Source: Sandaracinobacter neustonicus | Lineage (GTDB): Bacteria > Pseudomonadota > Alphaproteobacteria > Sphingomonadales > Sphingomonadaceae | Direction: 5' to 3' | Length of the DNA stretch: 64,000 bases | Assembly (NCBI RefSeq): GCF_006385875.1 | Contig: NZ_VFSU01000021.1 | Coordinates: 62,001 to 126,000, forward strand | In this document: positions 43,963 through 53,448 of the stretch, piece after piece | Layout: the number at the start of each line of letters is the position of its first letter | Numbering within the stretch: the stretch's first letter is position 1 | The notes under the pieces: generated by a model | Seen by the model: the letters and a program-made list of their open reading frames with translations, nothing else | Told to the model about the DNA's origin: nothing | Database searches by the model: none | Position numbers and translations under genes: made by a program

Positions 43963-44695
43963 CGCGGTTCAGAACGGATAGAGGGTCATCTTCCTGGTCG
44001 GATTGATACACCGGGCCGCAGTGGGGTGGACAACCGGTTGTTTGTGGATGCGATCCTGTGGATGGCGGGTAATGCGGCCCGTTGGCGGGATTTGCCGGAG
44101 GTGTTTGGCAAGTGGAGCGGTGTTCATGCGCGGTTTCGGCGCTGGTCCCATGCGGGTGTGTGGGAGAGGCTTTTCCATACCATGGCCGATACGCCGGATT
44201 TTGAGTATGTCCTGATCGACAGCACCATATCGAAAGTCCACGCTGACGCGACGGGCGCAAAAGGGGGGCTGAAGCTGCCGCGGTCGGTCGGTTATATAGG
44301 GGGCTGACGACAAAGCTGCACGCCGCCGTCGATGCGATTGGCCTGCCGCCGCGCATCCACTCGACGCCGGGCCAATGGGGCGACAGCCCGCAGGCCAAGC
44401 ACTTCTGTCCGGCTTGAAGGGTGTTGGCCACATCATCGCCGATACCGCCTACGATGCCGATCCGTTGCGCGCCTTCATCGCTCACGATGTGCGGGCAACC
44501 GCACAGATCAAGGCCGATCCCCGTCGCGCCAGCGCCCCTACCATCGATTGGAAACTCTACAAGGAGCGACACCAGATCGAACGCTTCTTCAACAAACTCA
44601 ATCGCTTCTGAAGGATCGCCCTGCGATGCGAGAAAACACTCCAAGCCTTCATGGGCTTCGTCCACCTCGCTTGCACCATGAGCTGGATACGATGA
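43963..44695 (+). pseudogene. Decayed IS5-family transposase
   Basis: The frame starting ERIEGHLPGRIDTPGRSGVDNRLFVDAILWMAGNAARWRDLPEVFGKWSGVHARFRRW matches IS5-type (IS427-like) DDE transposases, with the first catalytic Asp in VLIDSTISKVHAD. It then breaks. TGA at 44305-44307 leads into the 0 frame (LTTKLHAAVDAIGLPP), which stops at 44415. The next part is in a third frame (GVGHIIADTAYDADPLRAF, with the second Asp) up to the RHQIERFFNKLNRF signature with its Glu. An in-frame TGA at 44609 there replaces an Arg codon of the usual FRRIA. The last segment RIALRCEKTLQAFMGFVHLACTMSWIR completes the protein. Two frameshifts, one nonsense change and a missing start make it non-functional. Confidence 0.85.
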
Positions 44696-44703
44696 ATGCA
44701 GAC

Positions 44704-45140
44704 AGCGCCTAGGGGAGGGGTTGAGGTGGGGGCCATCCGCTGGGCACCAGGGTGAGGTTATTGCCTGCGGCGCTTTGGGGCTGCCCACCGACCTCTTCGC
44801 ACGTCACCCCGGACTTGATCCGGGGTCGAGCTTTCTTCTCCAGCGTTGCCGAAGAACAGCTGGACCCCGGATCAAGTCCGGGGCGACGGGTGTGGTTGGT
44901 GGGGAGGTTGGTGGGTTTCTCAGGGGCCTTCGACAGGCTCAGGCTGAGCGGGTCGTGGGGGTAGCGGATCAGGCCCGGCGTTGCTCCCCTCTCTCCACCT
45001 CTCTCCAGCGGGGAGACAGAGCCTCCGTAGCGCCGCAGGCAATCGAATCCTGATCACACCCACGGCGCTGAAGTTCAGGCACAACGCAAAGTTAGAGGGT
45101 GCAGGGAAATCATTTCCCTGCCCGCCGGAGGCAAAAACCT
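44704..45140. repeat. Intergenic mosaic repeat, copy H
   Basis: Directly after the IS remnant the mosaic begins abruptly inside the AGGGGAGGGGTTGAGGTGGG module, without the preceding hairpin, so the insertion or a deletion removed its left part. Then come a MITE-like unit with the full pair of REP-like palindromes (~44805 and ~44865), the CTTCGACAGGCTCAGGCTGA module and the AGAG hairpin, and a 21-nt hairpin at 45101-45121 (arm GCAGGGAAAT). No gene is seen before the DUF4167 stop. Confidence 0.88.
44760..45043. mobile_element. MITE-like unit, copy H (284 bp)
   Basis: Perfect ends ATTGCCTGCGGCGCT and AGCGCCGCAGGCAAT. The interior is nearly collinear with copy A, including both REP-like palindromes and the spacer GTTGCCGAAGAACAGCTGG. 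Confidence 0.62.
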
Positions 45141-45189
45141 TCCCGAATAAACCCCAACCCACCCGCAAACGAAGGCGGGCGCGTCAGCC

Positions 45190-45960
45190 TCAGCTCTCCA
45201 CCGTCTCCGCTTCAACCGTCTTGCGCGGGCGGCCGCGGCGGCGGGGCTTGGGCGCTTCGTCTGCGGCAGCGGCCTCTTCCACGACGGTTTCGCGCACCGG
45301 CGCGCCGCCGAAGGCGACGAGGGCGGCTTCGCCGTCTGACAGGGCCTGTTCGGTGGCCTCCGGCGCGACGCGGTCTTCGCGCACACGCTCCGGGCGGCGG
45401 TCCTGCCAGCGCTGGCGGTTGCCGCCGTCCTCGCTGCGGGGTTCATTGCGAGCCTCATTGCGGCCCTCGTTGCGCGACCCGCCGGAGTCGCCACGCTCGT
45501 CGCCGCGATCGCGGTTTTCATAGCGCGGGCGGCGCTCGCCGCGCTGTTCGCGGGGCTGCTGCTCGCGCGGCTGGCGCTGTTGCTGCTCGGCCTCGGGCTG
45601 TTCGTCGCCGTTCTGGCCTTCGGCTTCGTCGCCATCGGCACCCACGGGATCGTCTTCGAACGGATCGAACACGCCGCGGCGGGCGCGCATTTCTTCCTGG
45701 CGGATGCGGCTGTCATTCAAGACGCGGAAATAATGGTCGGCGTGTTGCAGATAATATTCCGAGGCCACCCGGTCTCCGGCCTGATGCGCATCGCGGGCGA
45801 GCTGTTTGTATTTTTCCAGCAGCTGGTGGGCGTTGCCGCGCACCCGCACTTCCAGCCGGTTGTTGGTCTGGCCGCCGCTGGCCATCCCCATCGGGCGCGG
45901 GTTGCTGCCGTTGTTCCCGCCCCCGCCGCGCCGCCTGCGACCATTCTGCCTGTTCTGCAT
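45190..45960 (-). CDS. DUF4167 domain protein
   Basis: A 256-residue protein typical of alphaproteobacteria. The short conserved domain is NNRLEVRVRGNAHQLLEKYKQLARDAHQAGDRVASEYYLQHADHYFRVLND, preceded by a basic Arg/Gly-rich N-terminus (MQNRQNGRRRRGGGG) and followed by a long acidic then Arg/Gln-rich disordered tail. The tail ends PKPRRRGRPRKTVEAE, an AT-hook-like RGRP. The composition suggests nucleic-acid binding, but no function is established. I used the ATG at 45960, since the longer frame adds a non-conserved lead. It stands upstream of prmC but is not obviously co-transcribed; the 344 bases upstream hold no feature I can support. Confidence 0.85.
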   Translation of the reverse strand: MQNRQNGRRRRGGGGNNGSNPRPMGMASGGQTNNRLEVRVRGNAHQLLEKYKQLARDAHQAGDRVASEYYLQHADHYFRVLNDSRIRQEEMRARRGVFDPFEDDPVGADGDEAEGQNGDEQPEAEQQQRQPREQQPREQRGERRPRYENRDRGDERGDSGGSRNEGRNEARNEPRSEDGGNRQRWQDRRPERVREDRVAPEATEQALSDGEAALVAFGGAPVRETVVEEAAAADEAPKPRRRGRPRKTVEAETVES

Positions 45961-46304
45961 GCCCGGATGCCGTCCTTCCAATGTGCAGCTTGATGCGGCG
46001 GCCTGATCCTTCGCCGCCGCCTCGTTTCTAGGCAGATTCCGCCTGATGTGCAGAGGCCCCATGCCTCATGCCGACGCGCCGGAATGTGCCAGCCGCCAAA
46101 GCGTCATGAACCCTAAGATATGCCCATGGGCATATCATCCAGCCTGCCCGTCACACTTGCTGCGTTGCAGCCAGATCGGGCGATCACTCGGCCCGTCTTT
46201 CAAGTATGAGGGAGCAGGCTGGCCGGCCCATGGCCCGGCTGCGCTGCACAATCTTCCTAGACGCTGCGATTCGCCGTGCCAAGCAAAAAGCGGCGGGCGT
46301 GCGA

Positions 46305-47135
46305 TCAACAGCGAATGCGCAATACCCGTGCGCGGCCGCTGAGGTCGGGCACCGTCGTTGCGTGCAGGTGCAGCGCCGCCGCCATCTCCAGCAGGGCCGG
46401 GCCTTGCCCCAGCCCGAATTCGAACAGCGCCACGCCGCCGGGGGCCAGCAGGCGCGGCACTTCGGGCAGCAGGATGCGATAGGGGGCCAGCCCGTCCGGC
46501 CCGCCGAACAGCGCGCTTGCGGGCTCATAGTCCGCGACATCGGGCATCAGCTCTGCCGAATCCTCGATATAGGGCGGGTTGCACAGGATCAGGTCGAACG
46601 GCCCTTCCACGCCTGCCGCCCAGTCTCCGCTGCGGAACGCCGCCCGTGCCGCCAGCCCCAGCCGGGCCGCGTTGCCGCGCGCCACCGCCAGCGCCGCGTC
46701 TGAGCGGTCGATTCCGAACCCCAGCGCCTGCGGCCATTCGCTCAGCGCCGCCAGCAGCAACGCGCCCGAGCCGGTGCCAAGGTCCAGCACATTTGCGGGC
46801 GGGCGCGCGTCAAAATGCGCCAGCGCTTCGGCGATCAGCGTCTCGCTGTCCGGGCGGGGCACCAGCACGTCGCGTGTCACCCGAATCGGCAGGGACCAGA
46901 ATTCCCGCTCGCCCGTCAGATGCGCCACCGGCTCATGGGCGCGCCGCCGCGCCAGCAGCGCCTCGAACGCAGCCTGCGCCGTTGCACCCACCGGCGCACG
47001 GCTCATCAGCATGGGCAAGCGTTCCTCGTCCAGCACATGCGCGAGCAGCAGTTCCGCATCCAGCCGGGGGGTATCACCGGGCAAAGTCGCTGCCGCCGCC
47101 CGCAACAGGGCGTGACGGTCTCCCGCCTCAGGCAT
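46305..47135 (-). CDS. prmC: Peptide chain release factor N5-glutamine methyltransferase
   Basis: PrmC methylates the glutamine of the GGQ motif in RF1 and RF2. The SAM-binding [14 protein letters not shown] and the catalytic NPPY in [12 protein letters not shown] are present, with the family's [24 protein letters not shown] stretch between the N-terminal helical domain and the Rossmann domain. At 276 residues it is full length. The start overlaps the end of prfA by eight bases, the usual prfA-prmC arrangement. The target prfB is 34 kb away. Confidence 0.94.
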   Translation of the reverse strand: MPEAGDRHALLRAAAATLPGDTPRLDAELLLAHVLDEERLPMLMSRAPVGATAQAAFEALLARRRAHEPVAHLTGEREFWSLPIRVTRDVLVPRPDSETLIAEALAHFDARPPANVLDLGTGSGALLLAALSEWPQALGFGIDRSDAALAVARGNAARLGLAARAAFRSGDWAAGVEGPFDLILCNPPYIEDSAELMPDVADYEPASALFGGPDGLAPYRILLPEVPRLLAPGGVALFEFGLGQGPALLEMAAALHLHATTVPDLSGRARVLRIRC

Positions 47136-48210
47136 CCAGCGCAGCCAGCCGCTCCGCCTCGTCCTCGGCGATCAGCGCGGTCACCAGCTCCTCCAGCCCG
47201 CTGCCTTCCATGATCTCCGGCAGCCGGTGCAGCGTCAGGTTGATGCGATGATCCGTCACCCGGCCTTGCGGGTAGTTATAGGTGCGAATCCGCTCGGAGC
47301 GATCCCCCGAGCCCACCATCGCCTTGCGGTCCGCCGAACGCGCGCGCGCCAGCTTCTCCCGCTCCATGTCGTACAACCGGCTGCGCAGCACCTTCAGCGC
47401 CTTGGCCTTGTTCTTGTGCTGGCTCTTTTCGTCCTGCTGAATCACCACCAGCCCGCTGGGCAAGTGGGTGATGCGCACCGCCGAATCGGTGGTGTTCACG
47501 CTCTGCCCGCCGGGGCCGGACGAGCGATAGACGTCGATGCGCAGATCCTTGTCGTCGATCTGCACATCCACTTCCTCGGCCTCGGGCAGCACCGCCACCG
47601 TCGCGGCGGAGGTGTGGATGCGCCCCTGCGCCTCGGTCGCGGGCACGCGCTGCACCCGGTGCACGCCGCTTTCGAACTTCAGCCGCGCGAACACGCCCTC
47701 GCCGTTCACGCCCATCACCACTTCCTTGAAGCCACCCAGTTCGGCGGCGGACGCGCTGATCGTTTCCACCCGCCAGCCGCGCAATTCGGCATAGCGTTGA
47801 TACATACGCGCCAGATCGCCCGCGAACAGGGCGGCCTCGTCGCCGCCGGTGCCCGCGCGGATTTCCAGAATCGCAGGCTTCGCGTCGGCGGAGTCCTTGG
47901 GCAGCAGCTTCAGCGCCAGATTGCGCTCGGCATCAGGCAACTTTGCCTTCAGTTCGGGCAATTCCTCCACCGCCAGCGCCCGCATCTCCGCGTCGCCCGC
48001 CGCATCGGCGGCCAGCGCTTCCAGTTCCGCCAGTTCGCGCCGCATCGCCAACACCTCGCGCGCGGCGTCCGCCGCCGGAGTCAGTTCGGCATAATCCTTG
48101 GAGAGCGCGACGAACTTCGAAGGCTCCAGCGCCGGGTTCGACATCTCCGCCGAAAGCCCCTCATGGCGCTGGATCAGTTGCGCGAGGCGCTGGTCAGGCA
48201 GATGCACCAT
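47128..48210 (-). CDS. prfA: Peptide chain release factor 1
   Basis: RF1 recognises UAG and UAA. The 360-residue protein carries the GGQ loop in [25 protein letters not shown] and the RF1-type stop-recognition tripeptide PAT in [17 protein letters not shown], which distinguishes it from PrfB. No frameshift is present or expected. Its ATG shares one base with the hisS stop (TGATG), and its end overlaps prmC. Confidence 0.96.
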   Translation of the reverse strand: MVHLPDQRLAQLIQRHEGLSAEMSNPALEPSKFVALSKDYAELTPAADAAREVLAMRRELAELEALAADAAGDAEMRALAVEELPELKAKLPDAERNLALKLLPKDSADAKPAILEIRAGTGGDEAALFAGDLARMYQRYAELRGWRVETISASAAELGGFKEVVMGVNGEGVFARLKFESGVHRVQRVPATEAQGRIHTSAATVAVLPEAEEVDVQIDDKDLRIDVYRSSGPGGQSVNTTDSAVRITHLPSGLVVIQQDEKSQHKNKAKALKVLRSRLYDMEREKLARARSADRKAMVGSGDRSERIRTYNYPQGRVTDHRINLTLHRLPEIMEGSGLEELVTALIAEDEAERLAALDA

Positions 48211-49478
48211 CAGGCCCGCGCCTTCAGCCAGCTCACCAGCCCGTCCCGCGACACCGCCTGCTGCTCGCCGCTGGCCATATCCTTCACCGAAACGCCGCCG
48301 CTCGCGATCTCGTCATCGCCCAGAATCAGCGCAAAGCGCGCGCCGGCTTTCGCCGCCCGCTCCATCCGCTTCTTCATATTGCCACGCCAGCCCTGCTCGG
48401 CCGACAGCCCCGCCGCGCGCAGCTCCGCCAGCAGGCCGTTGGCCGCCAGTTCGGCCGCCGCGCCCATCGGCACCACTGCCACATCCAGCGCATCCGCCGC
48501 CGGTTCCGAACACAGCATCATCAGCCGCTCGATGCCGCCAGCCCAGCCCACGGCGGGCGTGTGCGGCCCACCCATGCTCTCGATCAGCCCGTCGTAACGC
48601 CCGCCGCCGATCACGGTGGCCTGCGATCCCAGCGCGTCGCTGACGAACTCGAACGCCGTGTGCCGGTAATAATCGAACCCACGCACCAGCTGCGCGGCCC
48701 GCTGGAAGGCGATGCCACTCGCCTGCAACCCGGCCTGCACGCTTTCGAAGAACGCCCCGGCCTCGCTGCTCATATAGGCATCGATCGACGGCGCGGCGTC
48801 CACCAGCGGGCGATCCTGCGCTTCCTTGGTGTCCAGAATGCGAAGCGGGTTGGTCTCCAGCCGCCGCAAACTCTCCTCGCTCAAGGCGTCTTTGTGCGCG
48901 GAAAAGTGCGCGACCAGCGCTTCACGCCACTTGCCGCGCGTTTCCGCATCGCCCAGCGTGTTCAGCTGCAAGGTCACGCCGCCGACACCCAGTTCCTTCA
49001 ACAGCAGATCGGCCAGCGCGATCAGCTCCACATCCGCCGCCGGTTCCGCCGACCCGATCACCTCGGCATCCAGCTGGTGGAACTGCCGATAGCGCCCCTT
49101 CTGCGGCCGCTCGTAACGGAACAGCGGCCCGTGCGTGACGAGCTTCAGCGGCGCAAACTGCTGCCAGCCTTCGGAGATATAGGCCCGGCAAATCCCCGCC
49201 GTGAACTCCGGCCTCAGCGTCAGCGATTCGCCGTTGCGATCCTCGAACGTGTACATTTCCTTGGAAACCACGTCGGTCGTCTCGCCCAGCGTGCGCGCGA
49301 ACACGCTGGTGAACTCGACCACCGGCACTTCCACCCGGCGGAAGCCGAACCTGCGAGAAACATCGCGGAACGTCCCCACCACATGCTCGAAGCGGGCCGC
49401 CTGTTCGCCGATGAAATCCTGCATCCCGCGCACGGGCTGCGCCTTCTGCACCTTGGCCGGTTTCGTCTCGTCGCTCAT
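48210..49478 (-). CDS. hisS: Histidyl-tRNA synthetase
   Basis: A class II synthetase of 422 residues. Motif 2 region [29 protein letters not shown] (read as [23 protein letters not shown]), the histidine-specific [15 protein letters not shown] and motif 3 [13 protein letters not shown] are clear; the C-terminal anticodon domain follows. The start at 49478 is used; the longer frame upstream adds residues from a tandem repeat. First gene of hisS-prfA-prmC. Confidence 0.96.
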   Translation of the reverse strand: MSDETKPAKVQKAQPVRGMQDFIGEQAARFEHVVGTFRDVSRRFGFRRVEVPVVEFTSVFARTLGETTDVVSKEMYTFEDRNGESLTLRPEFTAGICRAYISEGWQQFAPLKLVTHGPLFRYERPQKGRYRQFHQLDAEVIGSAEPAADVELIALADLLLKELGVGGVTLQLNTLGDAETRGKWREALVAHFSAHKDALSEESLRRLETNPLRILDTKEAQDRPLVDAAPSIDAYMSSEAGAFFESVQAGLQASGIAFQRAAQLVRGFDYYRHTAFEFVSDALGSQATVIGGGRYDGLIESMGGPHTPAVGWAGGIERLMMLCSEPAADALDVAVVPMGAAAELAANGLLAELRAAGLSAEQGWRGNMKKRMERAAKAGARFALILGDDEIASGGVSVKDMASGEQQAVSRDGLVSWLKARA

Positions 49479-49533
49479 GGGCCGCGCGCTTAGCAGCGGG
49501 AGGGGGTGGACGCAAAGATTGGGTGTTTGCGAA

Positions 49534-49577
49534 ACGAAGGGGTTCGAGAACGAAGGGGTTCGAGAACGAAGGGGTTC
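49534..49577. repeat. 16-bp tandem repeat upstream of hisS
   Basis: The unit ACGAAGGGGTTCGAGA is repeated 2.75 times without a mismatch at a strict 16-base period. The last partial unit leads into GAAGGGGttccaCCCCTTC, a small hairpin. It lies about 55-100 bases before the hisS start codon, in its 5' leader or promoter. Confidence 0.9.
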
Positions 49578-49589
49578 CACCCCTTCACC

Positions 49590-50085
49590 GCGGCAGGGGC
49601 GTGACGCCGCTCGCACCCCCTTAGTTTTTAGCCCCTCCCCTGCAGGGGAGGGGTTGGGGTGGGGGCCATCCGCTTGGCGTGAGGTTGAGAGTTATTGCCT
49701 GCGGCGGTTTATGTCGGGGCCTGCGCCACCCACCTCCCCCCACGTCACCCCGGACTTGATCCGGGGTCCAGCTTGTTCTTCTCCAACGTTGCGGGTGAAA
49801 AGCTGGACCCCGGATTAAGTCCGGGGTGACGGTTGCGGATGTGGAGAGGGTGGTGGGTATCTCAGGGGCCTTCGACAAGCTCAGGCTGAGCGGGTTGAGA
49901 GATTTGTGGATCAGGCCAACCGGTGACACCCCCTCTCCATCTCTCCCCCTTGCAGGGGGAGAGTGCTTCGTTGCGCCGCAGGCAATCGAATCTGATCACT
50001 CACACGGTATTTGAGTTTTGACACGACGCCAATTTTGAGGGTGCAGGGACATCATGTCCCTGCCCGCCGGAGGCAAAAAACCCGA
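49590..50085. repeat. Intergenic mosaic repeat, copy I
   Basis: The 656 bases between hisS and the next coding gene carry a 21-nt hairpin whose right arm has decayed (49593-49613), the CCCCTCCCCTGCAGGGGAGGGG hairpin, a MITE-like unit with both REP-like palindromes (~49747 and ~49806), the CTTCGACAAGC module, a CTCCCCCTTGCAGGGGGAG hairpin and a 21-nt hairpin at 50043-50063. In that last hairpin both arms have changed together: the arm is GCAGGGACAT instead of GCAGGGAAAT, and the opposite arm matches the change. No gene is seen. Confidence 0.9.
49694..49986. mobile_element. MITE-like unit, copy I (293 bp)
   Basis: Ends ATTGCCTGCGGCGGT and TGCGCCGCAGGCAAT, matching the common end with one or two changes at the inner side. 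Interior order equals that of copies A and H, except that the right hairpin contains a CTTGCAGGG loop as in copies C and J. Confidence 0.6.
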
Positions 50086-50134
50086 GTGGTGGCCGAGTTC
50101 AAACAACAAAACCGCCGGCCTTCTCACCTCCCCC

Positions 50135-50518
50135 TCAGCACCCCCCGGATCGCCGCCATTCGCTGCGGTCTTGAAACGGGTGCCCGTTCTCCAGCCCTTG
50201 CGCGTCTACGGTGAAGATGCCCTTGGCATCGCGGCGGATGCTTGTCCGCCCGGATCGGCCGCTGCTGCAGCGGTAGGTCACGGTGCCGCTGTCGGCGCTG
50301 TCGGCGATGATGGAAAAGCTGCATTGCGCGCCCGGCCGCCCGCCCATCAGCAGGGCGGCGCTGTCTTGCAGGCACTGGCTGCTGCTGGATTGGCCGCCGA
50401 TGGCGGTCACCTGCCAGGCACCGGGGGCAAAGCCCTGCAGCGCCTTCAGATCGGGCGCGGGCTGGGCCTCCGCAGAGAAGGGCACCAGCATCAGGGGAAT
50501 CGCAAATCTCAACCGCAT
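50135..50518 (-). CDS. Small exported protein, DUF3617-like
   Basis: A 127-residue protein with a probable signal peptide (MRLRFAIPLMLVPFSAEAQ). The layout, with APGAWQVTAIGG, a CLQDSAALL segment, a second Cys (GAQCSFSII), a third (VTYRCSS) and HPFQDRSEWRRSG, resembles DUF3617-type periplasmic proteins of unknown function. It is not in an operon I can define: a 61-base gap separates it from the hslO stop upstream on the same strand. Confidence 0.65.
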   Translation of the reverse strand: MRLRFAIPLMLVPFSAEAQPAPDLKALQGFAPGAWQVTAIGGQSSSSQCLQDSAALLMGGRPGAQCSFSIIADSADSGTVTYRCSSGRSGRTSIRRDAKGIFTVDAQGLENGHPFQDRSEWRRSGGC

Positions 50519-50579
50519 CCGGCCAATCTGGCACAACAGTTGGACAAAAGCATGGCCCGTGCGACGGGATTGCGCCCGA

Positions 50580-51461
50580 TCAGATCTCCAGCAGAAACTG
50601 TTTCGAGCAGAATTCGCAATCCACCGCGATCACGCCGTCGGCGTTGCGCATCTCGGCGCGCTCTTCCTCGGGGAATTGCCCCAGCACGTTGCGGATATGC
50701 TCGACGGAGCAGCGGCAGCCGCGCGAAATGGCGATTTCCGGCAGCACCCGCACTTCATCCTCGTTGAACAGCCGCCACAGCAGCGCGTCCAGCGACAGCC
50801 CGGCATCGGTCAGCTCATCCGGCGTCACCGTCGAGGCCAGCGCTTCCACATGCGCCCAATGCTCCTGCCCGGACTCCACATGCAGCCGCGCCGCGCCGTC
50901 TTCGGCGCGCGGCAGATGCTGCACGATCATCCCGCCCGCGCTCCAGCGCCCGTCGGCTCCGCGATGGGCTGCCAGCCGCACCAGCGTCGGCAGCTGCTCG
51001 CTGTTCTCGAAATAGCCCTGCGCGGCGGCTTCCAGCGTGTCACGCCCCAGTTCGACGATGCCCTGATAGCGCTCGGACGAGGCGGTCTGGTCCAGCGTGA
51101 TCGCCAGATAACCCTTGCCCAGCAGCGCCTCGAGCGAGGCCGAACGCCCTTCGTCCAGCGGTGCGAAGCGGCGGTCCAGATCCTGGCTGGCATAGCCGCG
51201 CAACTCGCCCAGCCGCCAGTCCGCCACCAGCAGCTTCAGCTGGCCGCCCTCGCCCTTGGCCTGAACGGTCAGCTGGCCCTCGTCCTCGCGGAACAGCGCG
51301 CCCAGCAAGGCGGTAAGCACCAGCGTTTCCGCCACGATCCGCGCGACGGGTTCGGGATAGGCATGCGCCGCCAGAATTTCGTTCAGCGTGGAGTCCAGCC
51401 GAACCACCCGCCCGCGCGCCGCGCGGCCGGGAATGGTGAAGCCCAGAATCCGGTCTGCCAT
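50580..51461 (-). CDS. hslO: Redox-regulated chaperone Hsp33
   Basis: Hsp33 is activated by oxidative unfolding and prevents protein aggregation. The four zinc cysteines at the C-terminus are Cys249 and Cys251 (GCRC) and Cys282 and Cys285 (CEFC), in a 293-residue protein. The N-terminal DSTLNEILAAHAYPEPVARIVAETLVLTALLG is typical. The ATG overlaps the argF stop by one base (TGATG). Pairing of argF with hslO is common in alphaproteobacteria, although argD, often part of the cluster, is absent here. Confidence 0.94.
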   Translation of the reverse strand: MADRILGFTIPGRAARGRVVRLDSTLNEILAAHAYPEPVARIVAETLVLTALLGALFREDEGQLTVQAKGEGGQLKLLVADWRLGELRGYASQDLDRRFAPLDEGRSASLEALLGKGYLAITLDQTASSERYQGIVELGRDTLEAAAQGYFENSEQLPTLVRLAAHRGADGRWSAGGMIVQHLPRAEDGAARLHVESGQEHWAHVEALASTVTPDELTDAGLSLDALLWRLFNEDEVRVLPEIAISRGCRCSVEHIRNVLGQFPEEERAEMRNADGVIAVDCEFCSKQFLLEI

Positions 51462-52399
51462 CAGCCCAGCCGCCCCAGCGCCCACAGCAGCAACGCCTTT
51501 TGCGCATGCACGCGGTTGGCGGCTTCTTCCCACACGGCGGATTGCGGGCCGTCGATCACCTCGTCGGTCACTTCCTCGCCGCGATGCGCGGGCAGGCAGT
51601 GCAGGAACAGCGCGCCGGGCGCGGCCAGCGCCATCAGCGCCGCGTTCACCTGATAATCGGCGAAGGCCGCCTGCCGCTCGGCAATGTCGGTGTCGCCCAT
51701 GGAGACCCAGGTGTCCGTCACCACCACGTCCGCCCCGCGCACGGCTTCGGCCGGATCACGCACGATGTGGATGGTCGCGCCCCGGTCCGTAGCTTCCGCC
51801 ACGAAGGCCGGGTCCGGCGAATAGCCGTCCGGGCAGGCGACCGTTACGGCAAAGCCCAGCAACCCGGCCGCTTCGATCACGGAACTGCACACATTGTTGC
51901 CGTCGCCGATCCACGCCCAATGCGTGCCATCGACATTGCGGCCCAACCGTTCCTCCACCGCCAGCAGATCGGCCACCACCTGGCAGGGGTGGGACACATC
52001 CGTCAGCCCGTTCAACAGCGGCACGTCGGCGGCGGCGGCAAAGGCCTCCACATCGGCATGGCGGTTGGCGCGGATCATCACCGCATCCACGAAGCCGGAG
52101 AGCACGCGCGCCGTGTCGCCGATGCTTTCGCCCCGGCCCAGCTGCATTTCGCCCGCGGACAGGGTGATCGTCGCCCCGCCCAGCTGGCGCATGGCGATGT
52201 CGAAGCTCAACCGGGTGCGGGTGGAGGGCTTTTCGAAGATCGCGGCCAGCACATGCCCGGCCAGCGGCGCATCGGCATCGGCCCGGCCCTGCGGCCAGCC
52301 CTTGCGCGCCGCCTTGCGGTCGCGGGCCTGATCCAGCACCAGCCGCAGCCCGCCGGGGCCAAGGTCTGACAGGTTCAGCACATGGCGCACGCCGCTCAT
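51461..52399 (-). CDS. argF: Ornithine carbamoyltransferase
   Basis: This enzyme joins carbamoyl phosphate and ornithine to citrulline in arginine synthesis. The carbamoyl-phosphate motif [11 protein letters not shown], the [13 protein letters not shown] stretch and the ornithine motif [11 protein letters not shown] are complete. I used the ATG at 52399; the longer upstream frame is not conserved. At 312 residues it has the normal length. Followed directly by hslO. Confidence 0.95.
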   Translation of the reverse strand: MSGVRHVLNLSDLGPGGLRLVLDQARDRKAARKGWPQGRADADAPLAGHVLAAIFEKPSTRTRLSFDIAMRQLGGATITLSAGEMQLGRGESIGDTARVLSGFVDAVMIRANRHADVEAFAAAADVPLLNGLTDVSHPCQVVADLLAVEERLGRNVDGTHWAWIGDGNNVCSSVIEAAGLLGFAVTVACPDGYSPDPAFVAEATDRGATIHIVRDPAEAVRGADVVVTDTWVSMGDTDIAERQAAFADYQVNAALMALAAPGALFLHCLPAHRGEEVTDEVIDGPQSAVWEEAANRVHAQKALLLWALGRLG

Positions 52400-52499
52400 G
52401 CGGAAGCCTTCGCCAGCACGGGCGCGCCAGAGCGCCGGGAAAGAAGGATCAGCTGGGACACGGCCATGGCAACCTCGTTCGGGAACAAGCAGCGGAAAT

Positions 52500-52522
52500 A
52501 AAAAAGGCGGCGAAACGCCGCC
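52500..52522 (-). terminator. Rho-independent terminator of the ABC permease gene
   Basis: On the minus strand the hairpin GGCGGCG-ttt-CGCCGCC is followed by TTTTTTAT, starting about 28 bases after the permease stop. It separates that gene from argF. Confidence 0.88.
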
Positions 52523-52549
52523 TGACCTATTTCGAACCCACATAATGGC

Positions 52550-53389
52550 TCAGGCGCGTAATTTCCACCCCGACTTCAGCAGCGCGTAGGCGAGTGCCCA
52601 CAGCAGCGCGCACAGCCCGCCGACGATCAGTGCCCCCAGCCACACCGGCGCTTCCGCCACACCGATGAACCCGGCGCGGAAACCGTCGATCATATAGAAG
52701 AAGGGATTGGCCCGGCTGACGGCCTGCATCGCCGGCGGCAGCCGATCGATCGCATAGAAGGTGCCGGAGAGCAGCGTCAGCGGCTGCACCACGAAGTTGG
52801 TGACGGCCGCGCCATGATCGAATTTGTCGGCCCAGATGCCCGTCAGCACCCCCAGCAGCCCCAGCAGCAGGCAACCCAACGTGCCAAACAGCAGCACTTG
52901 CAACGGGTTGGCGACACTCACCTGTACCCCCGGCCACAGCAGCATCGCCGCCCACACCGCCAGCCCGACGGCCCAGCCCCGCGTGACGGCACCCGCCACA
53001 TAGCAGGCCAGCAACTCGCCATGGCTCAAGGGCGGCATCAGCACATCGACGATGGTGCCCTGCACCTTGGCAATGATCAGCGACGACATGCTGTTCTGAA
53101 AGGCGTTCTGCGTCATCCCCATGATAATCAGGCCGGGGGCGAGGAAGGTGGCATAGGGAAAGCCCAGCACTTCGCCCTTGGCGCTGCCCAGCGCGAGGGT
53201 GAAGATCGCCAGAAACATCAGCGTGGTGATGGCCGGGGCCCAGATCGTCTGCATCTGAACCTTGAAGAACCGGCGCACTTCCTTCACATAGAGGGTGCGT
53301 ATTCCCAGCCAGTTGACGCCGTCGATCACCGGAACTCCGGGTTCCGGCAGTGTCGGCGCGACAGGTTGGGGAGGAATTTGCGCTTGCAT
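52550..53389 (-). CDS. ABC-2 type transporter permease
   Basis: An inner-membrane permease of 279 residues with about six helices. Features of the family are GIRTLYVKEVRRFFKVQMQTIWAPAITTLMFLAIFTLALG, the FLAPGLIIMGMTQNAFQNSMSSLIIAKVQGTIVDVLMPPLS loop and the late NPFFYMIDGFRAGFIG. Such permeases export polysaccharides, drugs or lipids with an ATPase partner, but no ABC ATPase gene lies on either side. The next gene upstream is divergent gcrA, so its partner must be elsewhere. The substrate is unknown. Confidence 0.88.
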   Translation of the reverse strand: MQAQIPPQPVAPTLPEPGVPVIDGVNWLGIRTLYVKEVRRFFKVQMQTIWAPAITTLMFLAIFTLALGSAKGEVLGFPYATFLAPGLIIMGMTQNAFQNSMSSLIIAKVQGTIVDVLMPPLSHGELLACYVAGAVTRGWAVGLAVWAAMLLWPGVQVSVANPLQVLLFGTLGCLLLGLLGVLTGIWADKFDHGAAVTNFVVQPLTLLSGTFYAIDRLPPAMQAVSRANPFFYMIDGFRAGFIGVAEAPVWLGALIVGGLCALLWALAYALLKSGWKLRA

Positions 53390-53448
53390 CGTTGCCACGC
53401 CGTCTATCGGGGTCGGCCAACTCCCGCAAGCCAGCCGAAAGCAAAACC

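Noticed and set aside
47227-48597. A 456-residue plus-strand frame opposite prfA and hisS
   Set aside because: Inside essential, well-identified genes; composition matches antisense reading.
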